A stretch of 64,000 nucleotides of DNA from Mayamaea pseudoterrestris. Taxonomy: Eukaryota > Bacillariophyta > Bacillariophyceae > Sellaphorales > Sellaphoraceae. Shown one piece after another: positions 40,501-50,251 of this stretch (positions are counted from its first letter, which is position 1; every line of letters starts with the position of its first letter). The notes beneath the pieces are model-generated. The model was not told the origin of the DNA. It saw only the letters and a list, made by a program, of their open reading frames with translations, and made no database searches. The translations under genes and the position numbers were made by a program. The stretch is taken from assembly GCA_027923505.1 (NCBI GenBank), contig BROI01000009.1, positions 310,001-374,000 of the forward strand. Reading direction: 5' to 3'.

Positions 40501-43500
40501 GGAATGCTGCTGCAGTGAAAGATGATCTCATTGAAATTATTAGCACTGCCGAATCTTCAATAGGCGATCGACGACAATCTGCACGTAAATTAAGGAGAAG
40601 TATTAATTTCCCTCCTTTCGGTGAGCTTCCTAATATACCGGAGGTTGACGACGATGAACCTGATGCGGAGCTTTTGCGACGGAAACGAGAATTACGTCAT
40701 GCGATTTGTACGTCGCATTTGCCAGCGGTTCGAGATACAATCTTTTTAAATCGTAATCCGGAACGAATATTTCGTTACCCCAGAAAAGGCGGACCAGAAG
40801 AACAGCGTCGACAAGACTTGCTGCAGTCTGACAGCAGCGCAACCTGGCTGGCACTAGAGAGCTCAGACGGAAGTACCGTTTCAAGACAGCAGCCGATGTC
40901 GTGTCGCATGGGTGGCCCTGAATCGCTTCTACAAAAAAAGATGAGTTTTCCAACTTTGCAATGCCCAGCCTCCCAGCGACCAAGTCCCCCAAAGGGAAAT
41001 CCTCGTCTTCTAGTCAACAATGATGATAAGGGGATTGATGATTCTTCCTTGCGGGAGGTGTCATCGTCGGCGGCGGCATCGTGTGCTTTCATTCCTCGTC
41101 TGCATGCATCGCCGCCTAGACCCGACAAACAGAAACGGCAAAGCAAAGATTGTGAAGCTTCGTACTACATTCGACCGGCATGCAAAAGTGAAAGGGAGGA
41201 TGCTCCAGGAGTACTTCTACATGTTACGGCTCCTCTCTACCAAGCTATCGATAGATGTGAGGTCGAAGCATCAACTGACAACCAAATTGACTCCGACTCG
41301 ACCATTCATCTGGAAATTCCAGCCATTTCGTCTGATGAAACGGGACACAAGGAAGCGAGCGACACGAAGCAGTATCTTGAGTCATCGGTCAGCTGTCCGC
41401 TTGTACTTCATGATGCCTTTGCAGAAATTTCCGAAAGTTCCGATACGCATGCAGCCGATGGTCGTCTGCTGGAGAGTTTACCTCCTTCTACTTTTGCCGT
41501 ACCAGACGCAGCGATCAATGTTCCCACGGCACTTGTGACGAACGCATGCAAAGACAGAGAACGAGAAGAGTTGGGGGACACATGGTCAGATGAAGTAGGC
41601 CACTCAAATATCTCCAGCATCTTTCGTGGCGGGACTAAAGAGCGTTACGGAAAGTGCAATTCACCGCTCAATGCGGCAGGAGAAGGAACGTTTGAGAATC
41701 CACTTTCTGTACCAGATGATCACTTCGAAACCACCCAAAATAATTCCCGGCGCACCGCCACTGATGCGAGGCAGTCTATTGGCGATTCAGAGAATCGGAC
41801 GCGCCTGGAACGCCAAGTCTTCGACCAAGCGCGTAGTGCCGGTATTGTGTTGCTACAGCCCAGCATAACCATATACGCAGGTAATATACCACCTGAAACA
41901 GCATCTTCGAAACACTCGAGTAAAGGCACAACGGAGCCCGAAAAACTCCGTCCGGATGCTATCAACGTCCAACACCAAGCAAGTGAGCTATCAAGCGATG
42001 CACAAACGATTATTTTAATTGAAGACCTTGGTTCACACGAAGAGCAGCTTTCTCCGAGCAATGACCGCTCATCACTAACGCCAACGATCATGACAACTTG
42101 TTCATCTGAAGCTAAGGAACCAAGTCCGACAACTATAACTGAAAAACTAGGCGAGCAGAAGCAAGGGCCTTCCATACTTACAGATCTAGATCGTCAAGTT
42201 TCCAAAATTGACGAAGTTCTTTGTCGAGCCGTCAAATCGATGACAGTGCGGCCTCCGTATGTAAACGCAACTTCACGGATGCACAAGATGCAAAATTATA
42301 ATATATTCGAAGACAGCGATGATAACGATGGAATGACCGACGAGCTGAGTAAACTGGCTGACTCCCAGGATATGTTACGGCAGGAACTCGAAAATATTCA
42401 AAATTTGTATGAACCTTATCTCGCTGCGACCACAACAAACATTTTGGGCGGAACCAAAAAAGGCGAGTCTGAGAGAAGTATACAACGGACTAACTTTACG
42501 CCATATGCTGTGTCGGAGCTTAATGGAAGTGGTTGCAATGAGGGCATTCATCACGGACGAACGACTCCGCGCGACGGGTACATTACAGCCTTTGAGGTCA
42601 ATGATCAGTCACCACTCTATACGTATACTGCAGAGGATCGGACGATAAGACCAGCAAAGTGCCATACGCTAACAATGCCCAAGCTTAACGATTCCCCTGA
42701 AGAGGCACATTGCTCAAATCTCATTGACGAGAGAGTAATCAGATCGACGGAATTGGCCATTCTCCACAGCCGCCTTGAAGAGGATGTGGAACTGATTCAC
42801 CTTGAAAACCCTCAATTGCATACGGGTGACTGCGCAGAAGAGATAGAAGTAGTTTTTGTGGAAAACAACTTTTTGGCTGACGAATTTTTTCGCTTTGGGG
42901 AGGCACAAGGCATGGTGTTTGACTGGATACGCGGTCGGTCCGACGATGAGTTGACGCCACAACAACCGAAAGAAAACTCACACGAAATGAAACGGTGCCT
43001 GGCCCAATCGCCTTGCATTCGTCTGCCATGCACAAACACCTGTCGAAGCGCTACTCGCGAAGATGTTTTCAACAACGGGACCCAAGAGCTTGGCATTGAG
43101 CACGTCAATGTAGCGGATGTTAGGCTACAAAAGCCGCCAGCCAAGCTCTCGCTGCGATCTGACGTAGAAGGGACTGTATCGGGAAAGTACTCGCAAGGGG
43201 TCGATTTTGCAGATGCTATTGAGAGTCCACGTAAAAACATGCAACAAGCCGCTGCTAACTGTAAAGGCATATCGCCAAATGTTGAGCGAGAGATAATTTC
43301 ATTACTCCACATTGAAGATCCGGTCGACACGCCAAAATTTCGCAATCTTTGTAGCACTGGTGCTTTGCAGATTGCCCCTTATTACTCGATGTCGTACAGT
43401 CGAAGCCGAACGGGGCTGGACCCACAAGATTGCATGGTAGTACGTCGGCCTGTGCGGACGGGCTCGGACCCTCCAGCAACTTCAACTAATGAAATATGGC

Positions 43501-44606
43501 AGTCGGCGACACCTTGTGACTCGGCGGCCACTAGCGCGTCAATATCATCCGATTCTGAGGACACGACCATTCGATCGTCTCTCTACGCATCTTCATCGCC
43601 TTCGTCAAGCGGTCGAGCTACTGGAGTAGCATGTGCTGATACAGACTCTATTGAACTGAATAGGAGGATTGAGGCCATTTTAAACCGATCTACCGACATC
43701 TCCCATCAGTCATCGCGGGCCCTTCCGGACGCAATGAACCAGGATGCTTACAAACAAGGATCTGCCATATTTAGCAAAAACATGCCGTTAGATACGCGAC
43801 TGGGCCGCAGCGATGTTTCGGACGAAAAGCATGACCTGAAGGACTTGATCTTTAGTAAAAATACCTCGGCGAGCAGTGGCTTCGCTATCAGCAATGCGAC
43901 CAGTGACGTATCGGATTTGCTCTCTTTACACGACGGCAAAACTAGCCAGTTACCATTTCTTGCCAACGCTGAGATTGAAGCCGATTTCTCGACGCACGTT
44001 ATCGAACTGAGCACTTGCAAGAAGACAGAGGACATGCAGTATAATAGGGCGCATGGCGGAGGAGTGCGAATGAGTGGCGATATGAATCAACAAATCGACT
44101 ACACTATGCATCGCCACCAAAGGCGCTCCGAGAAATATCCAACAAACGCCGACTCTCTCTGGTACCACCGGACGAAAAAGGTCAAAAGCACTACTGAAGC
44201 TACTTCGCCTGTGTACAAGCAAGGCGAGAACGAGGCACATCAAAAAGTCCATGACGTCTTCAAATCGCCACGAATGGCAAATATGAAAGTGACGGGATGG
44301 AACTTGATGAAAAAGGCTGCTATCGCGATTCGAAGCGTGGAGCTAGGACGCAAGCCCGTCGACAAGGCCGACACTTGCCCTTCAAACGTTAAGGAAGCAG
44401 TCTCGGTGCACAAGGCAGGCGAGTGCAGCAAAGCAATCCAAGTGAATGAAGCTACAGAGGCGCTTCCATCTACCTTCTTTTTTGTTTCGCTGCAACCGTC
44501 GGTATCGCAGTCATTTGATGTTTCACCAAGAGACGCAAGCCATCCTTGTGCGACCGCTTTTTCACGCGACAAGTCCAATTTTGACTTTCCCGATTTGCTT
44601 GCGTAG
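37599..44606 (+). CDS. Giant disordered protein of unknown function, 2335 residues
   Basis: One uninterrupted frame of 7 kb. An in-frame TGA lies just before the ATG. The start MWEVFDYHPPPPLRRGP is Pro/Arg-rich, and the rest is dominated by Ser, Asp, Glu, Thr and charged residues with few hydrophobic stretches, as in disordered scaffold proteins. No enzyme domain, signal peptide or membrane segment was recognised. A 19-residue segment is repeated in tandem at residues 473-491 and 492-510 (KLASAPSSKELHDARAYL, KMAKTPSPKELTDVRSFF). Many Ser/Thr-Pro sites (PITPTRMRSP, PMTPTTLRSP) suggest phosphorylation. A short helical segment (MADELSK-like, DSQDMLRQELENIQNLYE) at about residue 1590 could be a coiled coil. 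It occupies 11 percent of the window. The long open frame makes coding very likely, though the role is unknown. Confidence 0.85.
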   Translation: MWEVFDYHPPPPLRRGPTRRIRPPPRCHYEADSIDEDFVITPRTQRRRYRQRGRQVSDRYHTPSERSKNSFHPTFGFDGAEVFSVSPVERLSKQVYAAAPPDDGTDTSKDNAEEEEESSFTGDPAYVTATRHQGFPISLDGCVFGAGGVILDTIEDFTASKIRRNNGSNNRFEQRQVFNVEKQSLAMERLDEQTVDKQRLDDALDMASENLMMNNVSTTNLPRVLSLDMLEEEDLRRTLVKQDNATSYVPPRHETPSANCSAASIHTIHSTPMTPTTLRSPNESFNDYEEDCLRSTDRPITPTRMRSPANSVRLEPKDNGPPAALSSMVRQRQLHILTSLSPVDAPENTHINDEENYIKLPDAPPQLRIRIPRDDESLSRESYLHECDAASSEESDWDHAQTQASYSPDQIASSASAEENLPCKASDSTFENFDALSDADSDSPPRFEKGEMFHYKQYPSVEELEGTATLLEKLASAPSSKELHDARAYLAKMAKTPSPKELTDVRSFFEHFLEPQPSPRKDGLSPAGLTLESSTSTTLPSPESTLSHECDRSHSALKQHDNTYILDEIVAYTSHVNEPNVRQSIGLQRSTFLESGWPLEDDAQQVYKRSSSTIPSLDCDVSPQQVRHQSRDPSFLDSSHRSLSIVGPATSHHSITLADDSNPSLASNDCHEYTRHDDVSLRQNDQLACDLQRNMRQDGCNPIHFNNRSSIVNMGAQSEREISRKKRRTRSPSLTFQEKHRARHSLKSCNIPIGRSSRTFVETCAIHGMNHTKGTSARHTKFNYYPLYDDDGASTMGYDEDVNGNCHDALPSIADCEILPVDSAEPRKKLPHHKRYKRNLDDDLANHYANGMRKSLQTLQMHHMRDDLCELQDERAWPALYNPLSANRHSNRYAAPSAWPQAQPPRRHTTKGELCLDGLIEIYSEDSSLDLRMPRSFSTYVPHYQGHSRAMQSDDIGTFDYQLRRTDRNAAAVKDDLIEIISTAESSIGDRRQSARKLRRSINFPPFGELPNIPEVDDDEPDAELLRRKRELRHAICTSHLPAVRDTIFLNRNPERIFRYPRKGGPEEQRRQDLLQSDSSATWLALESSDGSTVSRQQPMSCRMGGPESLLQKKMSFPTLQCPASQRPSPPKGNPRLLVNNDDKGIDDSSLREVSSSAAASCAFIPRLHASPPRPDKQKRQSKDCEASYYIRPACKSEREDAPGVLLHVTAPLYQAIDRCEVEASTDNQIDSDSTIHLEIPAISSDETGHKEASDTKQYLESSVSCPLVLHDAFAEISESSDTHAADGRLLESLPPSTFAVPDAAINVPTALVTNACKDREREELGDTWSDEVGHSNISSIFRGGTKERYGKCNSPLNAAGEGTFENPLSVPDDHFETTQNNSRRTATDARQSIGDSENRTRLERQVFDQARSAGIVLLQPSITIYAGNIPPETASSKHSSKGTTEPEKLRPDAINVQHQASELSSDAQTIILIEDLGSHEEQLSPSNDRSSLTPTIMTTCSSEAKEPSPTTITEKLGEQKQGPSILTDLDRQVSKIDEVLCRAVKSMTVRPPYVNATSRMHKMQNYNIFEDSDDNDGMTDELSKLADSQDMLRQELENIQNLYEPYLAATTTNILGGTKKGESERSIQRTNFTPYAVSELNGSGCNEGIHHGRTTPRDGYITAFEVNDQSPLYTYTAEDRTIRPAKCHTLTMPKLNDSPEEAHCSNLIDERVIRSTELAILHSRLEEDVELIHLENPQLHTGDCAEEIEVVFVENNFLADEFFRFGEAQGMVFDWIRGRSDDELTPQQPKENSHEMKRCLAQSPCIRLPCTNTCRSATREDVFNNGTQELGIEHVNVADVRLQKPPAKLSLRSDVEGTVSGKYSQGVDFADAIESPRKNMQQAAANCKGISPNVEREIISLLHIEDPVDTPKFRNLCSTGALQIAPYYSMSYSRSRTGLDPQDCMVVRRPVRTGSDPPATSTNEIWQSATPCDSAATSASISSDSEDTTIRSSLYASSSPSSSGRATGVACADTDSIELNRRIEAILNRSTDISHQSSRALPDAMNQDAYKQGSAIFSKNMPLDTRLGRSDVSDEKHDLKDLIFSKNTSASSGFAISNATSDVSDLLSLHDGKTSQLPFLANAEIEADFSTHVIELSTCKKTEDMQYNRAHGGGVRMSGDMNQQIDYTMHRHQRRSEKYPTNADSLWYHRTKKVKSTTEATSPVYKQGENEAHQKVHDVFKSPRMANMKVTGWNLMKKAAIAIRSVELGRKPVDKADTCPSNVKEAVSVHKAGECSKAIQVNEATEALPSTFFFVSLQPSVSQSFDVSPRDASHPCATAFSRDKSNFDFPDLLA

Positions 44607-44883
44607 TATTTGTCGCTACTAAACACACATCTAGCTAGATTGAACAGTTATACAATTTTTAGGTAAAAAAAGTGAGGAATTGGCTTGCAAGCAATAGCAA
44701 AAGATATTGCGACAACTTCTTTGAGTTGCCATGCGACGTGACTCGACAACCGCAAGTGATGCGGTGACGACTGACGACGCCCCTCTCCCACCGCCATGAT
44801 GTCAATTCACTGTCAGTAACGAGGCATCACTCGCACGTATACTTGTTGTGTGAGGTTGTAGCTGTCGGCTGATTCTAATAAGC

Positions 44884-46362
44884 ATGGGGAAGAAAGCCAA
44901 GACAAAGAAGGGAGCCCAGCGAGCGCTGAATCGTAGAGTCGATGAATCCATTCGGCCGCCACCACCACCTCCATTGGACGAAGAGGTGAGCTGCCCGCCT
45001 GTGCTCGTTTGACAGCATCAGACGTTAGATTCAGTCATCAGTCTTCGTTATTGACTGCAATGTTTCACTCATCTAATCTTATCGTTACTTGTCACTAGAT
45101 TGGATCGTTGGCACTTCTCCCAGAACCCAAAGTTCCTGGCGGAAAATTTAAAGTGCTCGACACAGACAAGCAAGGCTACGACGACGGCGGCGTTGCCGAT
45201 CTGACTTTACTCATTGACTTGGATGATCGCGTCCTTCGTCGCAAGCGCGGCGAGAATGATTATTTTGCAGCAGTCAAGTCGAACATTCTTCCGCGCGTTA
45301 CCAACGGCCAACTAGCGCAACTTTCCCGTCGCGACCAAAAGGTGCAATTGGCAACCCTCCTCTTTTCGGATGGAGATGTCAATGCGGACGACGATGAAGA
45401 CTCCGACACGCCGTGCGAAGTCTACGTTGATACGACGGATCAGGGTGACGATGACAAGAAGCAGCGAAGAATGGCCAGACTTGCCAAGGCCAAGCAGTCG
45501 TTGAAACTTAGCTTTTACCTCAGCGAACCAGCCTGTGCGGCCATGAGTCTTACGGAGATTAGCAAACGAACTTTACTTTGCTACGGAAAGGAAGGAGCGG
45601 AAGCAGCATTTAGATGTGCGCATAAGGCATTGCAAATGGCTGGTAACGGTTACTATGATAATGATCTCATTTTGATGGAGGTATGTTGTGATTGGTTTTG
45701 CATTTGCATCGTCGTCACACGCAGTAGACTCATGCTATCTTGTCTTTCCCGAGTCTTAGGCGGAAGAAGAACCAAAGGAACCAAAATATGAAACAAACGC
45801 CACCTATCCTGGCCTCTCACACCCGACTAGTCTCAAATACATTCCGGCGCGAGCGTCCATGTTGTGCAAGCGCGCCGCCTATCTCCACGCGGGAAACGCC
45901 TTGCATGCACAGGGCAAATATGCCGAAGCTCGTGAGTACTACGAAAAGACACTTCCACTGCTGGAACCGGAGCCACGGTCTTGCCGCATTGATTGGGAGC
46001 GTAGTGCGGCGTTGATTAACATTGGTGATACGCATAGTCGGGAGGACAACTACGAGCTTGCGAGCAAATACTACGACAAGGCGGAGCAGTTCGGCAAAGA
46101 CCACTTAGTAGTTGAGGATGGTAACCACACGGAAGGAAAGGGCATTGTTGTGGTGACCAAGAAGGCACGGGCTGCTGCTTTGAAACGAGCCGGCAAGGAG
46201 GAGGAAGCAAAGTCAATGTGGCGAGAGGTTTTGACGCTTTCGGCGGAATTCGCGGAGCTCATGGCAAGTGACAAAACTGAGATGAAGAAGGAAATTGAGA
46301 ATGGTGGAGCGAACCCAGCGCAAGGCGATGTGCATGTTTCGGAAAATGTAATTGCGGCGTAA
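44884..46362 (+). CDS. TPR-repeat protein (three exons)
   Basis: 428 residues: exons 44884-44985, 45099-45680 and 45760-46362, all phase 0, with introns of 113 and 79 bp. Exon 1 gives a basic tail plus polyproline (MGKKAKTKKGAQRAL, RPPPPPPLDEE). A middle region with an acidic loop (NADDDEDSDTPCE) follows. Two or three TPR units lie at about 280-400: RAAYLHAGNALHAQGKYAEA, ALINIGDTHSREDNYELASK and ARAAALKRAGKEEEAKSMWR. TPRs bind partner proteins; no J, FKBP or other enzymatic domain is present. The basic-polyproline start suggests a nuclear or ribosome-linked adaptor, which is inference. The joins were chosen by frame continuity and good GT..AG ends. Confidence 0.8.
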
Positions 46363-46449
46363 GTTGATTTTCATTATTAACAGTAACACGCTTTGTTAGC
46401 ATTTTACAATTAAGTAGTAAGTCGCTCCATGGCGTAGCGGAGCGTCTGT

Positions 46450-48035
46450 TTAGACATCAACAACGTTTGAACCAGCAGGAGGAAAGAGCTCGGCGTAAAT
46501 TTTGGGGCCCATTAGCGCCGTTCCAACGCCCGTGCAACAGATTAAGTAAATCCAGACCGACGACCAACCAAACGCTTCCTGGAGCGGACCAACCGCCAAG
46601 AGTCCAATCGACGCGGTGATAGCGCCGCACCCATTGATCAATCCAGTTACAGTTCCCAACGACTTGCTGCTCCCGCGGACCGAAGGATGAGACGCCAAAT
46701 CGGCCGCAACGGCCGAGGTAATAATATTATTTGGTCCGCCGACCAGAATACCCATGCATCCTAGCATAGCCAAGAGCAGCATCGGATTCATCCCCGCCTC
46801 GGAGAACTTGGCGAAAATGCCCAAAAAGACCATGAGGAGGCACATGAAGACGCCAATCACCACGGCGCGGCGGCCACCACAGATATCGGAGACCATACCG
46901 ACAATGATACCTCCCGGCATCATACCCACAGAGTAAAGAGACGCAATGAGATTAGCCGTGACAGGAGAAAATGATTTGCCAAGAAAGTACGGAAGCCAGA
47001 AGAATAAGCAGTAGTTGGTAAGCTTGAAGAAGCCAAAAGCAAGCGCATACTGCGCCACCATTGGAATGCGAAACGCGCCCATGTATGAAATGGCTTGTGG
47101 ACCTTCATCCGCTTCCATAATTTCACCCTGCTCTGCCATGGCCTTGCGTTTCGCCTCCATCTTATCCTGCCGAATTCTAACTTCTGGCGTAATGATGCCA
47201 ACATTGGCAGGGTCAGCAACGAGCTGCATGGTGAGAAACGCCCAAGCAATATTTGTCAAAGCAGGGATAAGCAAGGCCCACCAGTAAACGAGGCCGGCAC
47301 CCAAGACCCAAGCGGTACAAAGCGCTGCCGCAACGTCACCACAGTACTGGTGACAAGTCCATAGACCAAATATAGTGCCTCGCTTCTTGATTGATTCTTT
47401 GTCGCAGAACCAGTTGCCCATTACGGCCGTACCGACAGGGCCGCCCGTTGCTTGGAAGAATCCAAACAAAAAGTACGTTCCGAGCATAAGTGAGTCACCA
47501 AGGACGGTCGAGTAGTGCTCAATCCCCATCCAAATGAGCAAGTTAATGAACAGCAAGCAAGCACCCGACCCAAAGAGCCCAATGGCGAGAATGGTCGTTG
47601 GGTTGAAGGTATCACCAAGCTTGCCATTGATAATATTTCCGGCAGCATAGGTTGCCATGAATACTGTGTCCATTTCACTGAGCACGAGGGCTGTGTACCC
47701 CGCCTCCGTTTCGAGCTGCTGCTTGACAGTCGAGTAGCACTTGCGGCTAAAGTGCGCCTGTAGCGAAAAGACAAATCAATCAGCAACGTTGCGCCGGTTA
47801 CCTTGGGGTGGCAGTTGGAGCACACAGGTCACTGCCTTACCATGAAATATCCTCCGAACGTTATGAAAAAGGCCCATCTGTACGCAGTACGAAGGATCAT
47901 GTGATCAAGTGAGAGGATGTATGCTTCATACGACGTCGCATAATGCAACCAACTAACTCACGGCTGATATTTCTTGAGGCGGCGAAAGTTCTCTATCTCA
48001 TCGTCTCCACGGACGAGTGGCTTAGTTTCACTCAT
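46450..48035 (-). CDS. SLC37/GlpT-like organophosphate transporter (three exons)
   Basis: 472 residues: exon 1 is 47962-48035 (MSETKPLVRGDDEIENF), exon 2 is 47839-47875 (only 37 bp) and exon 3 is 46450-47757. The splices give KKYQPWAFFITFGGYFMAHFSRKCYS, the first membrane helix of the organophosphate:phosphate antiporter family of the major facilitator superfamily. About twelve membrane segments follow, with LSEMDTVFMATYAAGNIING after helix 1, GTIFGLWTCHQYCGDVAAAL for helices 4-5 and GALLWAL-type segments further on. The SLC37 group includes glucose-6-phosphate and glycerol-3-phosphate exchangers of the ER or plasma membrane; the substrate is not decided here. A central loop (about 215-245) is charged. 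It is divergent from ALG7, with two TACCGGTA palindromes between. Confidence 0.88.
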
Positions 48036-48203
48036 GACTCTAAAATTGGTTTGTCTCGCAAAGCAACAGAACCAGTGGTTTAAAAGAGCGAGAGTAAAAA
48101 ATTATGAAGGCAGCAGGGAAAGGTTCGTCTTTGGCTCCATGCCATCTGCAGAAATGCGGTGGAGGCGATCTTCGTCTCCTGTCCAGCAGCCAATCAAAAG
48201 CAG

Positions 48204-48211
48204 TACCGGTA
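48204..48211. promoter_or_regulatory. TACCGGTA palindrome
   Basis: Exact palindrome (in the longer palindrome GTACCGGTAC) in the divergent space between the SLC37-like gene and ALG7, about 170 bp upstream of the former. Confidence 0.45.
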
Positions 48212-48285
48212 CGAGACTAGATTGGATCTCATCGTAAGAGTCTGACTCGGCTGCGTGGTGCAAAAAGTAAGATTCTAAAAACCTG

Positions 48286-48293
48286 TACCGGTA
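48286..48293. promoter_or_regulatory. TACCGGTA palindrome
   Basis: Second exact copy in the same divergent space, again inside GTACCGGTAC, 82 bp from the first and about 190 bp upstream of the ALG7 ATG. Confidence 0.45.
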
Positions 48294-48484
48294 CGATGTC
48301 ATCGGTGACGATCTTCGCCCACTATAACATCGACGGCCATGATGACAAGCTGTTTATCTTGCGTCGAGCGGTCCGCCACGTTTAATCACGACCGTTTCAC
48401 TGCGCATTGCGTAATCGATCACCTATTGTAGCTATATACTCTCAAGTGCAGTTCGCGGTGCTTTGACGATTGGCACGGCGAAGG

Positions 48485-49976
48485 ATGTCGAGAGGCTTAC
48501 CTTCCGCATCCAGAACCAAAATGAAAGATTACGTGTTGGCCATGGCACCTTTGCTCATCCCTACCATGCTTATAATAACTCTCTTGCAAAGTCCGCTACC
48601 AATTTTCAAGCAATGGATCGACCATTTTTCTGGAATGCCAATAGCTCGAGGAGCCGACGACGAAGCTGATTCGTTGGATACAATCGGTTCGCAACTTTTA
48701 GCACACGTAATTGTTGCCTTGTTCGGTTTTATCGCTACAAACAAGCTAGTCCCACACATTAAGCAGTACAATTTAAGAAAGGGCATAGCAGGAAAAGATC
48801 TTGGAAAACGAGGGACCGTTACCGCTGATGAGCCAATGTGAGTTACCTACAAGGTACAAGCATATATGATAGTTGATTCTTGCTGTCTTGGGTTTTTGCA
48901 CATTCGCTCACGCATGCACTTCTTCTTCAAGCCCTGAAGCCTTGGGGATTGTGCCTGGTGCTGTCTTCCTTGTTTGTCTCATTTTTTGCTTGGTTGGATA
49001 CGCCGCGTCACACCCATCAAAATTACTTGACGTAAATTCGGCACTGCTGTCAATTTGCTTCATGCTCTTTCTTGGATTCACTGATGACGTATTGGACTGG
49101 CCATGGCGATACAAGTTGTTTCTTCCAACTGTTGCATCTTTACCTCTACTATGCTGCTACACGGGAAGCACGTCGATTGTTATACCGATCCAAATGCGAT
49201 CCCTGCTATGGAAGGATGGGAGCGGTACAGCACTTGGAGATGCGCTTGGTCGACTCATGATAGTGATTGATGCCAATGCCGATGGCGCGCTTGTTGATCT
49301 TCGATATCTCTACTTCATGTACATGGGAATGCTGGCTGTCTTTTGCACCAATGCAATTAACATTTACGCCGGAATTAATGGGTTGGAGGCTGGACAGAGT
49401 TACGTCATTGGGTGCGCCATTTTGGTGCACAATCTCATTGAATTACATTTTGGACACATGCCTGAGAATCACTTGTTCTCTACTATGATCATGCTATCGT
49501 TTGTTGGTGTGACGGCTGGTTTACTTCGGCACAATTGGTACCCCGCATCGGTGTTCGTTGGTGACACATATTGCTACTTTGCCGGCATGACGTTCGCAGT
49601 TGTTGCTATCCTGGGACATTTTAGCAAGACACTGCTGCTCTTTTTTATCCCCCAGATTATCAACTTCCTGTATTCCGTCCCACAATTGTTCCACATGGTC
49701 CCATGTCCGAGGCACCGACTGCCTCATTTTAATCCGTTGACTGGCAAAATGAGCGCAAGCACATTCAAATGCAAGCCAGGCCAGTATAAGTGGTTGAAAC
49801 GACATGCAGATGACACGGAAGCCCCTAATATGACAGTTATTTGTCTGTGTCTCCGGTTGCTAGGCCCAATGACCGAACAAGATCTTTGTTTGGTGCTCCT
49901 TGCGCTGCAGGCGGTGTGCTGTGCCTTTGGTTTCTTTTGCCGATATTGCCTGGCGTATGTTATATTTGAATCATAA
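48485..49976 (+). CDS. ALG7/DPAGT1: UDP-GlcNAc:dolichyl-phosphate GlcNAc-1-phosphate transferase (two exons)
   Basis: 465 residues: exon 1 is 48485-48837, exon 2 is 48932-49976, and the intron is 94 bp. Splicing turns DEPM-stop into [18 protein letters not shown], the family IPEx-G block. The enzyme makes dolichyl-PP-GlcNAc on the ER membrane, the first committed step of N-glycosylation, and is the target of tunicamycin. Catalytic and binding motifs are present: [16 protein letters not shown] (the DD pair), [29 protein letters not shown] and the late HNPLTGKM-like [12 protein letters not shown] with RHRLPHF. About ten membrane segments are visible. The start [17 protein letters not shown] at 48485 is the first ATG. 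The length is slightly above the human enzyme. Confidence 0.96.
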
Positions 49977-50251
49977 TTTGACTATATATAAACAACAATG
50001 TAATTCTTACGTTGCAGCTGAATTAGTACTTTCTTTTGACAACGATGCAATATATAACATTTCGGTGCTTACCGCACGAATCTTATCACATTCACAGCTT
50101 TGATCGCCAGGACAACGCACGTAATGGCTACGCGCGCTGGTCCCTGCTTCGGACTACATGACCTCTCGAGTCGGCACTTAACAACTACAAAGTACCGTTC
50201 GCAACGCCGATGAGCGCATATAATGAAATGTTGAACATTCTGCCATTATCA

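Noticed and set aside
46420-46500. A possible tRNA (TGGCGTAGCGG resembles an A box)
   Set aside because: No B box (GGTTCGA-type) follows at the right distance and no acceptor stem pairs. It lies at the 3' end of the SLC37-like coding sequence.
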